Positions 50,651 to 64,000 of a stretch of DNA of 64,000 nucleotides are shown here, piece by piece. Made by a program: the position numbers and the translations under genes. Position 1 is the first letter of the stretch. Every line of letters starts with the position of its first letter. Source of the stretch: Coenobita brevimanus (taxonomy: Eukaryota > Arthropoda > Malacostraca > Decapoda > Coenobitidae); contig CM064732.1 of assembly GCA_032717465.1 (NCBI GenBank), forward strand, positions 23,425,924-23,489,923. The letters run 5' to 3'. The notes beneath the pieces are model-generated. The model ran no database searches. It was not told the origin of the DNA and worked only from the letters and a program-made list of their open reading frames with translations.

Positions 50651-50687
50651 TCTGTTATTAAAAAAAAAAAAATACCGGTACACACTG

Positions 50688-50693
<6 letters not shown>

Positions 50694-50747
<54 letters not shown>
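50694..50747. repeat. (CT)n microsatellite
   Basis: 54 bp pure CT just after LINE C copy 1. Confidence 0.95.
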
Positions 50748-50749
<2 letters not shown>

Positions 50750-50751
<2 letters not shown>

Positions 50752-52110
50752 CTGTATTCTAATCCAGGATCACATTGTCCTCAAAATTTTACTTTCCTGT
50801 AAAGAAAACTTGTAACAATTTTCGTGAGGCTTGGTTGTTTTTAAAGTGCTTAATAATTTAGTTTGGAATATGAAGAAACATTCAGTACGATGTCAGCTTT
50901 TTTGGTATTTTTTGTCCATGCTACTCCCTGACTTTCTCTTGTCGGACAAAATCACATGGTTGCCTGGAACCCAGTCAGTAGTCTAGTTTTTTTTTTTTTT
51001 TTTTTTTTTTTATCGTGCTTCCTACTTTCAAATGGTTTTATTCACGTAGGCTAAGTAGAGACCTCGCATAGTAAAGTGGTCAGAAGCTCTCATTAACTTC
51101 TGTGCTTCGTTTATGGTTGTCTGTTCTTGCTAACACTAAGCTACAGTATTTTAATAAACTTAGGGAATACCCTCGTAATCCCCCCATTAAACCTTTCATG
51201 TTTGATTTTTTTTTTTTTTTATTGTATTTTTCTGGACGATTATTGCCTAAAAACCTGTGATGTTACTCCAGTCAGTTCTTGTTACACCAGATGATTTTGT
51301 CAGTCGTAGGGGGAACGTTGTATTGAAGGGATTAAAGACAGTTGTATAATATCCCTGGAACACGGAGTGTCTTGTAAGCTGAGCAAAATTATTTGAAGAT
51401 TTAATAGTAATAATTTTAATAACAATAATATGTATATAAGTCAAAGATACGTCAACGTACTCAAATGTGAAGGCATCTAGGAATATACAGTATACCTTCT
51501 TGTAGTGAAAAGACTAGAGGGATAAATGTCACTATATACACATATGACCTCCCGGGGTTTGCATACCATCATATAAAACTGTTGTTTTAGTGGGCTTCTC
51601 CCGCAACTCCCAAATGTTTGTCGAACACACGCCACTCCAACACTAACATTTTAAAGCGAGCAACTTTTATACTTCGCGTGCGACTCAGCGTTTACGCGTG
51701 GGAGTGAGCCCGTGCCTTTTAGCGTAGCTCAGGAAATGGATCTGAAATTGTCTGGACTGTTTATATCGCGTTTACATTATCTCCCTCTTGTGCTGGAACT
51801 TAGTCAAACCTATCCTGATGTAACACAGTCTAACCTAACCTAAACTGACAACTACATCCAACATGACTTTGCCTGATCTACTTATCAGCATAGTTTAACC
51901 AATTCTAACCTGAGCTGTAGGCTACTTACCAAACCTACTAATGAAAATCATACTACTGTACCTGTAACCAAGTCTTGCTTACCCCAGCGTATCAAATCTT
52001 ACGCCATTACTGTATACTATAATACAAAATTACAGTTAGGTATTAATATGGAAAATAAAAAACTAAGGATGTTTACTATTCAATCTCATCTCAGGTGCAC
52101 AAACGCCCGT
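50750..52110. other. No gene recognised
   Basis: AT-rich with T runs near 50987-51012 and 51208. A short CTAACCTAACCTAAAC motif lies near 51830. Nothing coding. Confidence 0.4.
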
Positions 52111-52114
52111 TCGT

Positions 52115-52557
<443 letters not shown>

Positions 52558-52559
52558 CA

Positions 52560-53430
52560 TATTGAAAATTAAGTTTGGTACTTAATGTTTTTAGTGAAAT
52601 TTGAAAAACTCTTTGGTTTTATGAATGACTGCTACTAAAATATTCAATATTGTCAAGCATGGTGACTATAATTTCATTCTCTTATTCTTTATTGCATTCC
52701 GTATTATTATTATTATTATTATTATAATTATTATTGTATTAGTTGTTGCAGTTTTTATTATTGGTATTACTAATATGTAATACGCGTCCACACTGAAAGT
52801 GAGGAATATGTTCGAGCGAGCGAGCAAGTCAGGCAGTGCTGAATATCGTCACATGTGGCTTGTCATCTTCCTCTGATTTCCTGACCTGAAAATTCTAAAA
52901 AAGAACTTAATAGATTACCCCAAAAATATTCCCTCACACTTCCTAAACCCAATACTCCTCTTGTATTAATTTTAGGTCTAGGGCCAAACAGAAGGTACTG
53001 TATTACCGGTATTTGTTTTGAAAAGGCAAAACCTGGTTACTCTCAGCAATCGTGGGAATATAATGCTGCGCTACTCACGCAACCTTAGACCGTTACTTCT
53101 TGCACAGCAGGCTGTTACGCTAATCTGTCTCATAAAAAAATCGTTTCCTCGATTTACGGAAAAACTGTTTGGAATTACGGGTTGTTCACGAAATGAAAAT
53201 GATTGAGGATTGTTATGCGATTTCCAAGTTGGTGTCTATCTTGTAACTCAAAAATTGGCTGAGATATCCAAAAGCTTCGCTACCGTACTGTACTACAGAC
53301 TCATCCTCCCGACCCCTGCTCCCATTACTTGCTGATGCGATAAATCTTTTGCTCTGGTACTTATGTCGGGGGTCCAAACTGTCACTAAATCTGGTGTTCT
53401 GGCTCGCTTCGCTCGCACGAAGTTATTATT
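52560..53430. other. No gene recognised
   Basis: AT-rich; an ATT run lies near 52703-52735. A frame at 53018-53206 has no recognisable motif. Confidence 0.4.
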
Positions 53431-53501
53431 GTTATTAATAGTAGTAATAGTAGTAGTAGTAGTAGTAGTAGTAGTACTAGTAGTATTTTATTATCGTTAT
53501 T

Positions 53502-54060
53502 ACCGCCGCCAACGAGGTTGTTTTCACTCTTGTCCGTTCGTTTGTTGGTTGGTTTGTGAGCAAGAATACACAAAAACTACCGGACAGATTTCCACGAAAC
53601 TTGGTAGAAGATTGGGGCTTGGCACAGAAAAGACTTCATTAAATTTTGGTGCGGAACCGGATAAAGGTGCGGATCCAGGATTTTTTTTTTTTTTTTTTTT
53701 CACTTTCTTTAACATTGGGAGATAGGGCATTTTTCGACATTTTCGTAATTTTTTTGGTGAATATTTCATGGATCTTGAAAAAAATCAGGCATATTTAGGA
53801 TGTTGATCTCTACGAATTTGTACAGTTTGTATCATCCTATTATTCTTCCATAATGCAGATTATGAAATGATATGCACTGTTTTGTTGGCTGTTACAGTGA
53901 GTTAAAAATTTTAATTAAGAGTTATGAGTAGTTTAAAACTGAGTTACAACTTACAGATTTATGAGTTTGCTATTGGAGTAGACTTGATTGATTTAAAAGG
54001 AACTGCATGTTGGGTCTTGGCGGAGGTATGGGTTCTAGTGAGTGCCATTCTAATTATTAT
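53502..54060 (+). mobile_element. Copy of a very widespread animal repeat (MITE-like)
   Basis: CCGCCGCCAACGAGGTTG...TTTGTTGGTTGGTTTGTGAGCA..A.ACACAAAAACTACCGGACAGATTTCCACGAAACTTGGT, then GGTGCGGAACCGG, a T run, CACTTTCTTTAACATTGGGAGATAGGGC, TTCATGGATCTTGA, and finally GGCGGAGGTATG near 54018-54030. From memory this order is common in many animal genomes. The ends form a short inverted repeat: TACCGCCGCCAA at the left, TACCTCCGCCAA on the opposite strand at the right. The middle (about 53830-53990) is diverged. A (TAG)n run at about 53438-53478 precedes it. No protein is encoded. Confidence 0.6.
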
Positions 54061-54480
54061 TATTATTATTATAGCTGTTTTTGTGCTTCTTCTTCTGCTT
54101 ATTATTTTTATTATACTATGAATTTAGTTGTTGTGCTTCGTCTTCATCTGATTACTATTATGGTTAGTGTTATTTTTTATTATTTTTGTTGTTCATCTGA
54201 CATTAATATCATTATTATTATTATTATTATTATTACTATTACGATTATTTTTATTTGTAGAAGTACCAGTAGTAGTAGTAGTACTAGGAGTAGCAGTAGT
54301 AGTATTAGTAGCATAATTTCACGTAGTCCTTATTATTTTCAAATACTATTTCTATTACTACCATCGGTACTACTACTACTACTAATACTAATACTACTAC
54401 TACGGTAAAACTAATACTAATAATAATAATTAGCAGTAGTAGTAGTAGTAGTTGTGGTAGTAGTAGCAGTAGTAGTGTAG
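54055..54480. repeat. Mixed trinucleotide arrays (TTA, ATT, TAG, CTA)
   Basis: Alternating runs and half-decayed runs; frames of Ile/Leu/Ser/Tyr repeats are accidental. Confidence 0.88.
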
Positions 54481-54483
54481 CCA

Positions 54484-56375
<1,892 letters not shown>

Positions 56376-56376
56376 A

Positions 56377-56457
<81 letters not shown>

Positions 56458-56519
56458 TTACATGGGTATATAGACAGATATAGAAAAAAATATAGATATA
56501 TAGATATATAAAGTGATAA

Positions 56520-56562
<43 letters not shown>
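56376..56562. repeat. (TA)n and (TG)n microsatellites at the LINE C 3' end
   Basis: TA at about 56376-56457 with a few interruptions, and TG at about 56519-56562. Confidence 0.94.
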
Positions 56563-56566
<4 letters not shown>

Positions 56567-56722
56567 ATATAGATGGATAGATACATACTGTATATTATGT
56601 TTGTAGGTAGATGTATGCCCACACAAAAATACTTTTAGATATTTCAAGCAGCACGTTCCAGTAGTTATTGGCTATCACAGTTCTGACCTCGATTCCTCCA
56701 CCCTAACTTTTACTGCAGTCCG

Positions 56723-56938
56723 TTCTTGCGTTTACCTCGCTCCTGAGTTTGCCCTACTCTTGACTTTACTCAGCTCTTCAGTTTACCCACTCCTGACTCA
56801 GTCCCACTCTCGAGTTTACCCCGTTCTTGAACTTAATTCTTTGTTGAGTTCATACCATTGTAAATGTTAGTTTTTTTATTTACCACACCCTTGATTTTAC
56901 CCCACTCTTGAGCTTACCTCACCCTTGAGCTCGTTTTC
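56723..56938. repeat. 17-bp tandem array, about 11 diverged copies
   Basis: Consensus CTCTTGAGTTTACCCCA. Eight adjacent copies run from 56723 to 56857 (one is 16 bp) and three more from 56888 to 56938, separated by about 30 bp. Fragments of the same unit reappear near 57151-57190. The period is not a multiple of three and no frame stays open through it. Confidence 0.85.
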
Positions 56939-57199
56939 GAGTCAGTTAAGAAGTTCCCTAGTGCCTCTTTCTAAGCGAATAATTATTATTTTTTATTTAT
57001 GTTACTGCTCTCTTTTTTGTTGCTTAAATCATTGTAAGATCGCCATAAGCTGCATAAGTAAGGTAAAAAAATATATTAGCCAAAGAGATCCAAAAATAAA
57101 TGGTTGAGTAAAAGGTGCTAGGGAGCCCTCTTATTGAACGAAAACACGGGGCCTGAGTTTACAGTTCTTGAATTCACCCCTACTTGAGGTCATACCACT

Positions 57200-58510
57200 T
57201 CGGTCAATTTTACGAGTACTCTTTGCGCATGCCTCCCATCCGTTTAGCTGATAAACTTTCCGTGCACCCTTTGGTTCACCCACTGTTTCAAGCATGGCCT
57301 TTTTAAGGTTCTCTCCTTCCACCCTACCACTTGCTTACTCTTCATAAACCCTAATAGCAGTCAACCAAACCCTCTCCTTTGTTAGACTTTTCCCCTCACT
57401 TCCATTCTCCAAAGTCTCTCCCTCTCACTTGCATACATCCCTGCCTGTCACTTTCCATATTCCCTTGCTGTTTCTGTTCACTTCCATCCCCTAGCCCTCC
57501 AGTATTCCATTCGTATCTGCCACGTCTATCCCTTCACCCTGTTCACATTTCGAGCCTCGCTTACCCTTCCCTCAGCTCTCTAGGTTTCGTCCCATTTAAT
57601 TCCATATTCAAAGTCCTGTTGTTGAAAATGCTTGCTTCTGCACTCACCTCCCCGCACGATACTAAAAGGATCCATACGACGGCTGTAATTACCATTATAT
57701 GGGGCTGTAGCTTCTGGTGTTATGGGATTCGGAACATCCGATGACTTTTTTTTCATCCGATGACGTGTTTTATATATAATTCTTCCTGCCTCCAGAGCAT
57801 TTCATGCGATTTTAGCGATCGCCTCGATAACGGAAGAGATAATGGGAACTACAATTATATTCATTTCTGTAAGCTTCTTCAGTATGAAAAAAATCGTCTG
57901 TAAGTAGCAGAAAGAAACTGGAAAAATACCTCATCGGGTTGAAGGTGCTGACAAGATGGTACTGAAGGATTCTGTCAGATCAGCTCTCCCATTAACTCCC
58001 ATCTATTTCTCTTACTGTACTATTGGTGCATCATTCGTTTCTTCTCTGTCGATATTTGCTACTCCTTTCTCACAGGACTCCTCTTCTACTGACCACATTC
58101 TTTTCCCTTTTAAATAAGCATGCAGTTGTCGTCAGTCCACAGACTCAACCTCTTTGCTCAAGTTTACCGAGTCAGATGTAATCGATATTCTCCAACTTTT
58201 ATGGATGCAATTGGTCTGTTCGGGAACAATATTCCTCAGTAAGACGTTTCCCTTGACTGTAGCAAAATGTGCTCAAGCTTCTCGATCCCAGATATAAATC
58301 TCTTATGTCTTGTTTTCTTTGTGGGAAAAACGTTGATAGACCTTGAGCTTCTACCTGATCTACGATAGTACTTTATGAAAAAAAAATGCACAGTCACGTA
58401 CGTTCAGCTTCACAGTATCCTCTTTGTTCACCTAGCATACACATCAATGTCTGCTTCACCCATTCTACCTAGTCCTTTCCATCTACTGCAAATAACACCC
58501 TGTTCTTTTA
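57200..58510. other. No gene recognised
   Basis: 57300-57620 is moderately pyrimidine-rich, with a Ser/Leu/Pro frame (57379-57744) of no recognisable type. The rest is AT-rich and featureless. Confidence 0.4.
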
Positions 58511-58514
58511 TTTG

Positions 58515-58764
58515 AAAGGAATGATGCGGAAAGTGAGTGTAGAAAGGTATGCAGAGAGACAAGGAGAAAAGGATGGATGGAAGCAGCATGTAAGGGAGGT
58601 AACCACGGAAGAAGAAGAGGAACAGAGACAAGGGCTTGGAGGCAGTGACTGAGACAGGGAGGGAGGCAAAGAGGAAGGGAAATGAAAGGAAAGGTACGAA
58701 GGAATGAAGGAGGCAAGGAGAACATGGATGGAGGCGTGGGGAGAGGGAAGCAGAGAGGGACAAA

Positions 58765-58810
<46 letters not shown>

Positions 58811-58920
58811 GAAAAGAAGAGTGTGGCAGAGAGGCGAGAGGAAAGGTAGGAGGAAGGAAGGGATAGTGGCAGTGAGACAAGGAGGGAGGGAGACAGGGAG
58901 AGAGAGAACGATAAAGTCCT
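58515..58920. repeat. Purine-strand block, short
   Basis: About 400 bp in which the plus strand is mostly A+G, with a GA run at 58769-58812. Frames on both strands are compositional. Confidence 0.75.
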
Positions 58921-59029
58921 AGGCGTGTGTGTTGTGCTGGCAAATTTGGGAGAATATTTTGCTCGAGTTGCCTGGGTGTGGCGGGAACAAGACGAGGTAA
59001 TTTTGCGCGCAGGATAAAAAAAAAGAAAG

Positions 59030-60340
<1,311 letters not shown>

Positions 60341-60435
60341 CGTGGGTGTAATATATAGTTGTGTATGGTATGTAGGAGGACTACTGAGCCTTGTGAGCAG
60401 GCTGTGAAGCCTATGCCCAGAGTCGGACACACAAA
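60341..60435 (+). mobile_element. SINE family 2, 3' fragment
   Basis: TATGTAGGAGGACTACTGAG...GAGCAGGCTGTGAAGCCTATGCCCAGAGTCGGACACA matches the 3' part of the copy at 48305-48640. It ends in an A-rich tail. Confidence 0.75.
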
Positions 60436-61068
60436 ATAAAAATAATTCCTTAATTAAGCAACAATTTTCAAGGGAGTTCAACATCCAGTTGTGTAAAAGG
60501 ACTGTTGCCTGTGGCACTGTAGTCATAGTGCATATCTTTTGCACTGCCTTGAATGTGTGTAAAAGCTTTTAGTTATACGCAACGAACCCCTTTTACTATT
60601 ATGATTCCTCTACTTTGTTCTTGGTAATTTCAGGCGATATAATTCAAGCTGGCAGAGACTCCTGATAGTAAAACGACTAATGTATGCATCTGTCTGGTGG
60701 TACTTACAAGAAATATTACTGACGATACGGTACTGGAAAGACTAGAGAGCACTGCTTAATTTTTTAGATGGTTGGAATCTCATTCCTGTAATTCATATGC
60801 CCAAATATGTGATGAAATACTAGGCTGTGGTCGAACAAGTTGCTTTACCCTTTGGACAGACCGGCTTTTCCTTAATAAATTTAATTGTCAGGCAGTGGCG
60901 GTAATTAAAAAAAAAAAAAAAAATGGAGGATCATCCTTCAAAGTTCTAACGGAACTTATTTCTGATACCTTCAGTGCGAGAAGTTTTTCCTAATTTGAAC
61001 ATAATCGGTTTGCTGTGGAAAGAGGTAATGAGAGTAATACAGCCGAAGAGGTTGTAATACTCTCTTTT

Positions 61069-61220
61069 GGGCTTGAAACCACAAAGGTGTTATGGAATAA
61101 TGAAACGTAGTTGAAACCCTCGGCATGTGAAGAAATGATGGGCCATAGCTGAAACCCTAGACTTGTGAAGATATGATTGGCGGTAGTTCGGTACCTAAAC
61201 TTGTTGAAATATTGATCACG
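61069..61220. repeat. Four-copy 38-bp tandem repeat
   Basis: Copies at 61069, 61107, 61145 and 61183, pattern GTAGTTGAAACCCTNGNC then TTGTGAAGATATGATNGGC. The first and last copies are the most diverged. Confidence 0.75.
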
Positions 61221-61485
61221 AGTGTACAATCCGCTTAAACTGGCGACAGATTACAGGTAAACAGATCATGAAGCCAGTCCTTTCCCTCATCACATCAGCA
61301 TTACAAGGAATCAGCTCGCACCTTTTCCTCTCATATCCCCTGCCTCATCCCCACTCTCTCCCCCCTCTTCCTCATCCTTACCCCCACTACCTCCCTCCTT
61401 ACCTTACGCTCCCTTCCCCTCCGCCCCCATATCGGCTCCTTCCTGCTTAAACATGCCACTAAAACACAAAATTACCTCAAACGCT

Positions 61486-61491
<6 letters not shown>

Positions 61492-61552
<61 letters not shown>
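61492..61552. repeat. (GC)(CA)n microsatellite
   Basis: Short GCGCGC then CA with one AAC interruption. A pyrimidine-rich stretch precedes it at 61320-61445. Confidence 0.93.
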
Positions 61553-61553
<1 letters not shown>

Positions 61554-61630
61554 TCAACACAAGCAGTTAAGCATACATATACCGTACGTGTGCACATGAG
61601 CGCACAAAGACACAAACATGCTCACACACA

Positions 61631-62015
61631 CAATGGATAGAATGTGTTCCATTGTAGAAGTAAGATAGTCAAAGAATTTTTTGATAGTAGAATTAGGGGA
61701 TAAGTAAACAGCACAGATATATTTAGTCAGAGAATGACATTAAAGCCGATGCCAGAGTGTAGAGAATTCAGAAGAATCAAGTTCAGGAACACGAGAGCAA
61801 GATAAGTCGTTGCGTATATATACACAACAGCCACCTTTGGCTTTGAAATGAGTATAGAGAAAGTAGGAGGATACAGAAAAGGGTTTGCTGTCAGTTGCCT
61901 CAGAGCGCTGAGTCTCCGTTAGAAAAAGAAGGTGAGGTTTAGAGGAGGAGAGGTGGTGCTCAACAGAGCGAAAGTTAGATGAAAGGCCGCGAATGTTGCA
62001 GAAATGAAGAAGAAG
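61631..62015 (-). pseudogene. LINE endonuclease fragment, nearly intact frame
   Basis: Minus strand from 62015: LHFCNIRGLSSNFRSVEHHL, then PHLLFLTETQ, then GGCCVYIRNDL, the AP-endonuclease pattern of jockey/CR1-like LINEs. The asparagine of NIRG and the glutamate of TETQ are the metal-binding residues, and YIRND the central strand. The frame has a single internal stop (TAA near 61740) over about 125 codons. It has no start ATG because it is a truncated piece, and it ends at a CA-rich stretch near 61631. This domain nicks target DNA before reverse transcription. It could belong to the family whose reverse transcriptase lies at 48.7 and 54.7 kb, but no overlap exists to prove it. Confidence 0.85.
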
Positions 62016-62393
62016 TCAGACAGTGGTTCCAGGCACCTCGAGTCGTCACCGGGAAAGGGGCAGATGGCGGGGGCATTTATGGTCCCCCCCCTGGGGACTC
62101 CGAGGCTGGGTGAATTGACGCCATTTTGGTAAATTTTGAATAGGAAGTGTAGTGTGTACTGTGCATGTAGTTTGGTGAAGATAGATAGAGAAATTTGTAC
62201 TGGAGAGCATGCTGCCCTACTCTCTGTGTAACTGAGACACTGAAAAAGTTCAGCAAAGGGGGATGGTCAGGAACTAGTCCTGAGGGCTGATGAAACGGGA
62301 GCTCCAGCACTCCCTGTCATCAGCTTTCCATCCACCTCGGGAGTACTGCCCTGCTCGACTGGTGCTACAGCCTTCGATGATCACTGGTGGCGT

Positions 62394-62993
62394 TTAGTAG
62401 TTGGCTGAAATGCCTGCCCATGCCATGATGGGTCCATCCCAGCGATTGCCCTGTCTCACACAACAGTTAGCACAACGATCATTACGTCGTTTCCAAACAC
62501 GCAGACGTCCGCCATAGTTATCCACACAAAAACGACATTTATCAGTGAAGAGAACAGTTTTCCACTGTCTTCTGGTCCAGCGTTCATGCTGGCAACACCA
62601 TTGTAGTCTGTTCCGACGACGGGCGAATGAGAAAGCCAACCCCCTTACGGGTCTACGTGCGTTTAAGCCAAATGACCACAGTCGCCGTTGTACTGCGGAC
62701 AGGCATATGTGATGATTATGTCGACCAGGAGTCTCACGTGCTGTTTGTGCTGCCGATCGGAATCTTTCCCGGGGATCCAGCATTCGAATGTAGTGATCTT
62801 GACGTTCTGTTGTGATGTGTACTCCTCCAGAACGCTGTCGGTCGTCAACTGAGCCTGTGTCATGATGCCACTGGATGAGTCTGACAATCGTTGAATGATG
62901 ACAGCACACTCTGCGGTCTACTTTACATTGCGCCATGCCGCCATTCAGCATCCCTAAGGCAGGATGACGATTAAGGCATAACAAACTTGGCAT
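62394..62993 (-). pseudogene. Tc1-like transposase, C-terminally truncated
   Basis: 199 codons from an ATG at 62993. HHSTIVRLIQWHHDTGSVDD (residues 33-51) is the first helix-turn-helix and linker, followed by RQRSGG, a GRP-like hook. Residues about 98-125 (SAVQRRLWSFGLNARRPVRG) form the second helix-turn-helix. VLFTDKCRF contains the first catalytic aspartate (D151), where the usual SDE/TDE has become TDK. GPIMAWAGIS (188-197) is the next conserved block, after which the sequence ends; the second aspartate and final D/E are missing. No inverted repeats were found. It is unrelated in detail to the intact element at 11188-12566. Confidence 0.88.
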
Positions 62994-63290
62994 GGTAGCA
63001 GTTTTTCAGGAACTAACTGACCGTATTCCATTTACGACCTAACCTTCGTCCTAGACATAAACAAGCACTTGTTCCATTTCCACCAATGGGCATGAGTGTA
63101 ATGGGCTGAATAGATTAATCTTATTTCTGAGATACTGCTTCGTGACTAAAGCAAATCTTTTAATTCAGATGGGTGTTGTATGATTACATGATCATACCAA
63201 ATCAGATCAGTGTTGGAAACAACCAGCAGTACACGAATTATTGCAACTGTATTGGTGGTGGTATTAGGTGGGGCACTTTATTGACTTTCA

Positions 63291-63549
<259 letters not shown>

Positions 63550-63550
63550 A

Positions 63551-64000
63551 TCGTCCAATCCTACGATGCCCCATGAGGAGCGTAAGAGCCCGGGCCTAGG
63601 CAAGTGCTTCCTGACATTTAAGATGAGAGTGACCAGCTTCACTCATCCTTGAATGGCATTACGTGAACAATAAACCCGAACCACCCCTTAGATATAAACA
63701 TTCACCGGCTCAATCCGATTGGAGCACCGTAATTACCCACTAAACCTCCAGGCGCCAAAATTTGGTTATATGGTTACCACTCAGCATAGTAAATGGTTTC
63801 CTGGTGTACAGGAAACCATTTGGCTTGTCACTCAGTGAAGAGTCACCTACAGACAGAAGGAAGAGGAAAGAATGAAGGAAGGAAAGACAGAAAAGGGAAT
63901 GAAAAGTCACCCGTAGGCAGAAGGACAAGGAAAGAATGAAGGAAAGAAAGACAGAAGAGGATGCAAGAAAAGATGGACAGAGGAGAGGAAAGGGCAGACA
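63551..64000 (-). mobile_element. SINE-like family 3, copy 2, runs off the window
   Basis: Inverse of the copy at 30400-30845. On the minus strand, GGAGGTTTAGTGGGTAA (63750-63734) is A-box-like and GGTTCGGGTTT (63685-63675) B-box-like, about 60 bp apart, suggesting a tRNA-derived head lying inside the repeat. The end reads CTCATGGGGCATCGTAGGATTGGACGATGGA and then TA. The purine-rich part at 63840-63960 holds two tandem units of about 70 bp (CAGAAGGA.AAGGAAAGAATGAAGGAA...), as in the first copy. Confidence 0.68.

Overview
The window looks like intergenic DNA from an animal nuclear genome, most likely an arthropod and plausibly a decapod crustacean. The evidence is the extreme density of long dinucleotide and trinucleotide arrays, TTAGG-like (arthropod-telomere-like) repeats inside a foldback element, and several invertebrate-type LINE, DIRS, Tc1/mariner and tRNA-derived SINE families. 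The taxonomic call is inference; no ribosomal or mitochondrial marker is present. I see no convincing host protein-coding gene and no functional tRNA or rRNA gene. Every recognisable coding segment belongs to a transposable element or a decayed multicopy family, and only one, a Tc1/mariner-type transposase at 11355-12437, is fully open.

Region by region. 1-8095 is a triple nest. An old plus-strand LINE (copy B: about 240-1539 and 6803-8095) was split by a minus-strand relative (copy A: 6791-6534 and 2998-1540), leaving an 11-bp target duplication. Copy A was itself split by a 3.5-kb LTR element (2999-6533) with no coding interior and a 4-bp duplication. 8936-10850 is a purine-rich strand with a decayed long-unit repeat. 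11188-12566 is a complete DD37E Tc1/mariner element with perfect terminal inverted repeats. 13.2-16.7 kb holds a tRNA-derived SINE and a 1.2-kb pseudogene of a multicopy protein family. 19.6-27.6 kb holds a minus-strand DIRS-type retrotransposon, broken between reverse transcriptase and RNase H by about 5 kb flanked by diverged direct repeats. That insert contains a plus-strand LINE and a TTAGG-type foldback. 30.4-31.1 kb holds another SINE-like family.

33.2-42.6 kb is a chain of low-complexity blocks: a purine strand, then a pyrimidine strand, then AGTC-like, AAT and GATA-like DNA. 42.8-48.6 kb holds SINEs, two of them pairs arranged as inverted repeats. 48.7-50.6 kb and 54.7-56.4 kb are two copies of one jockey/CR1-like LINE, separated by a 439-bp pure GT array and a very widespread animal repeat. 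The last 8 kb holds 17-bp and 38-bp tandem arrays, a LINE endonuclease fragment, a truncated Tc1-like transposase and SINE copies.

A theme links the parts: LINE and SINE 3' ends run directly into microsatellites, and 5' truncation points lie beside microsatellites, so retroposition and simple-repeat growth appear coupled here. All boundaries were found by eye; percentage identities are estimates.
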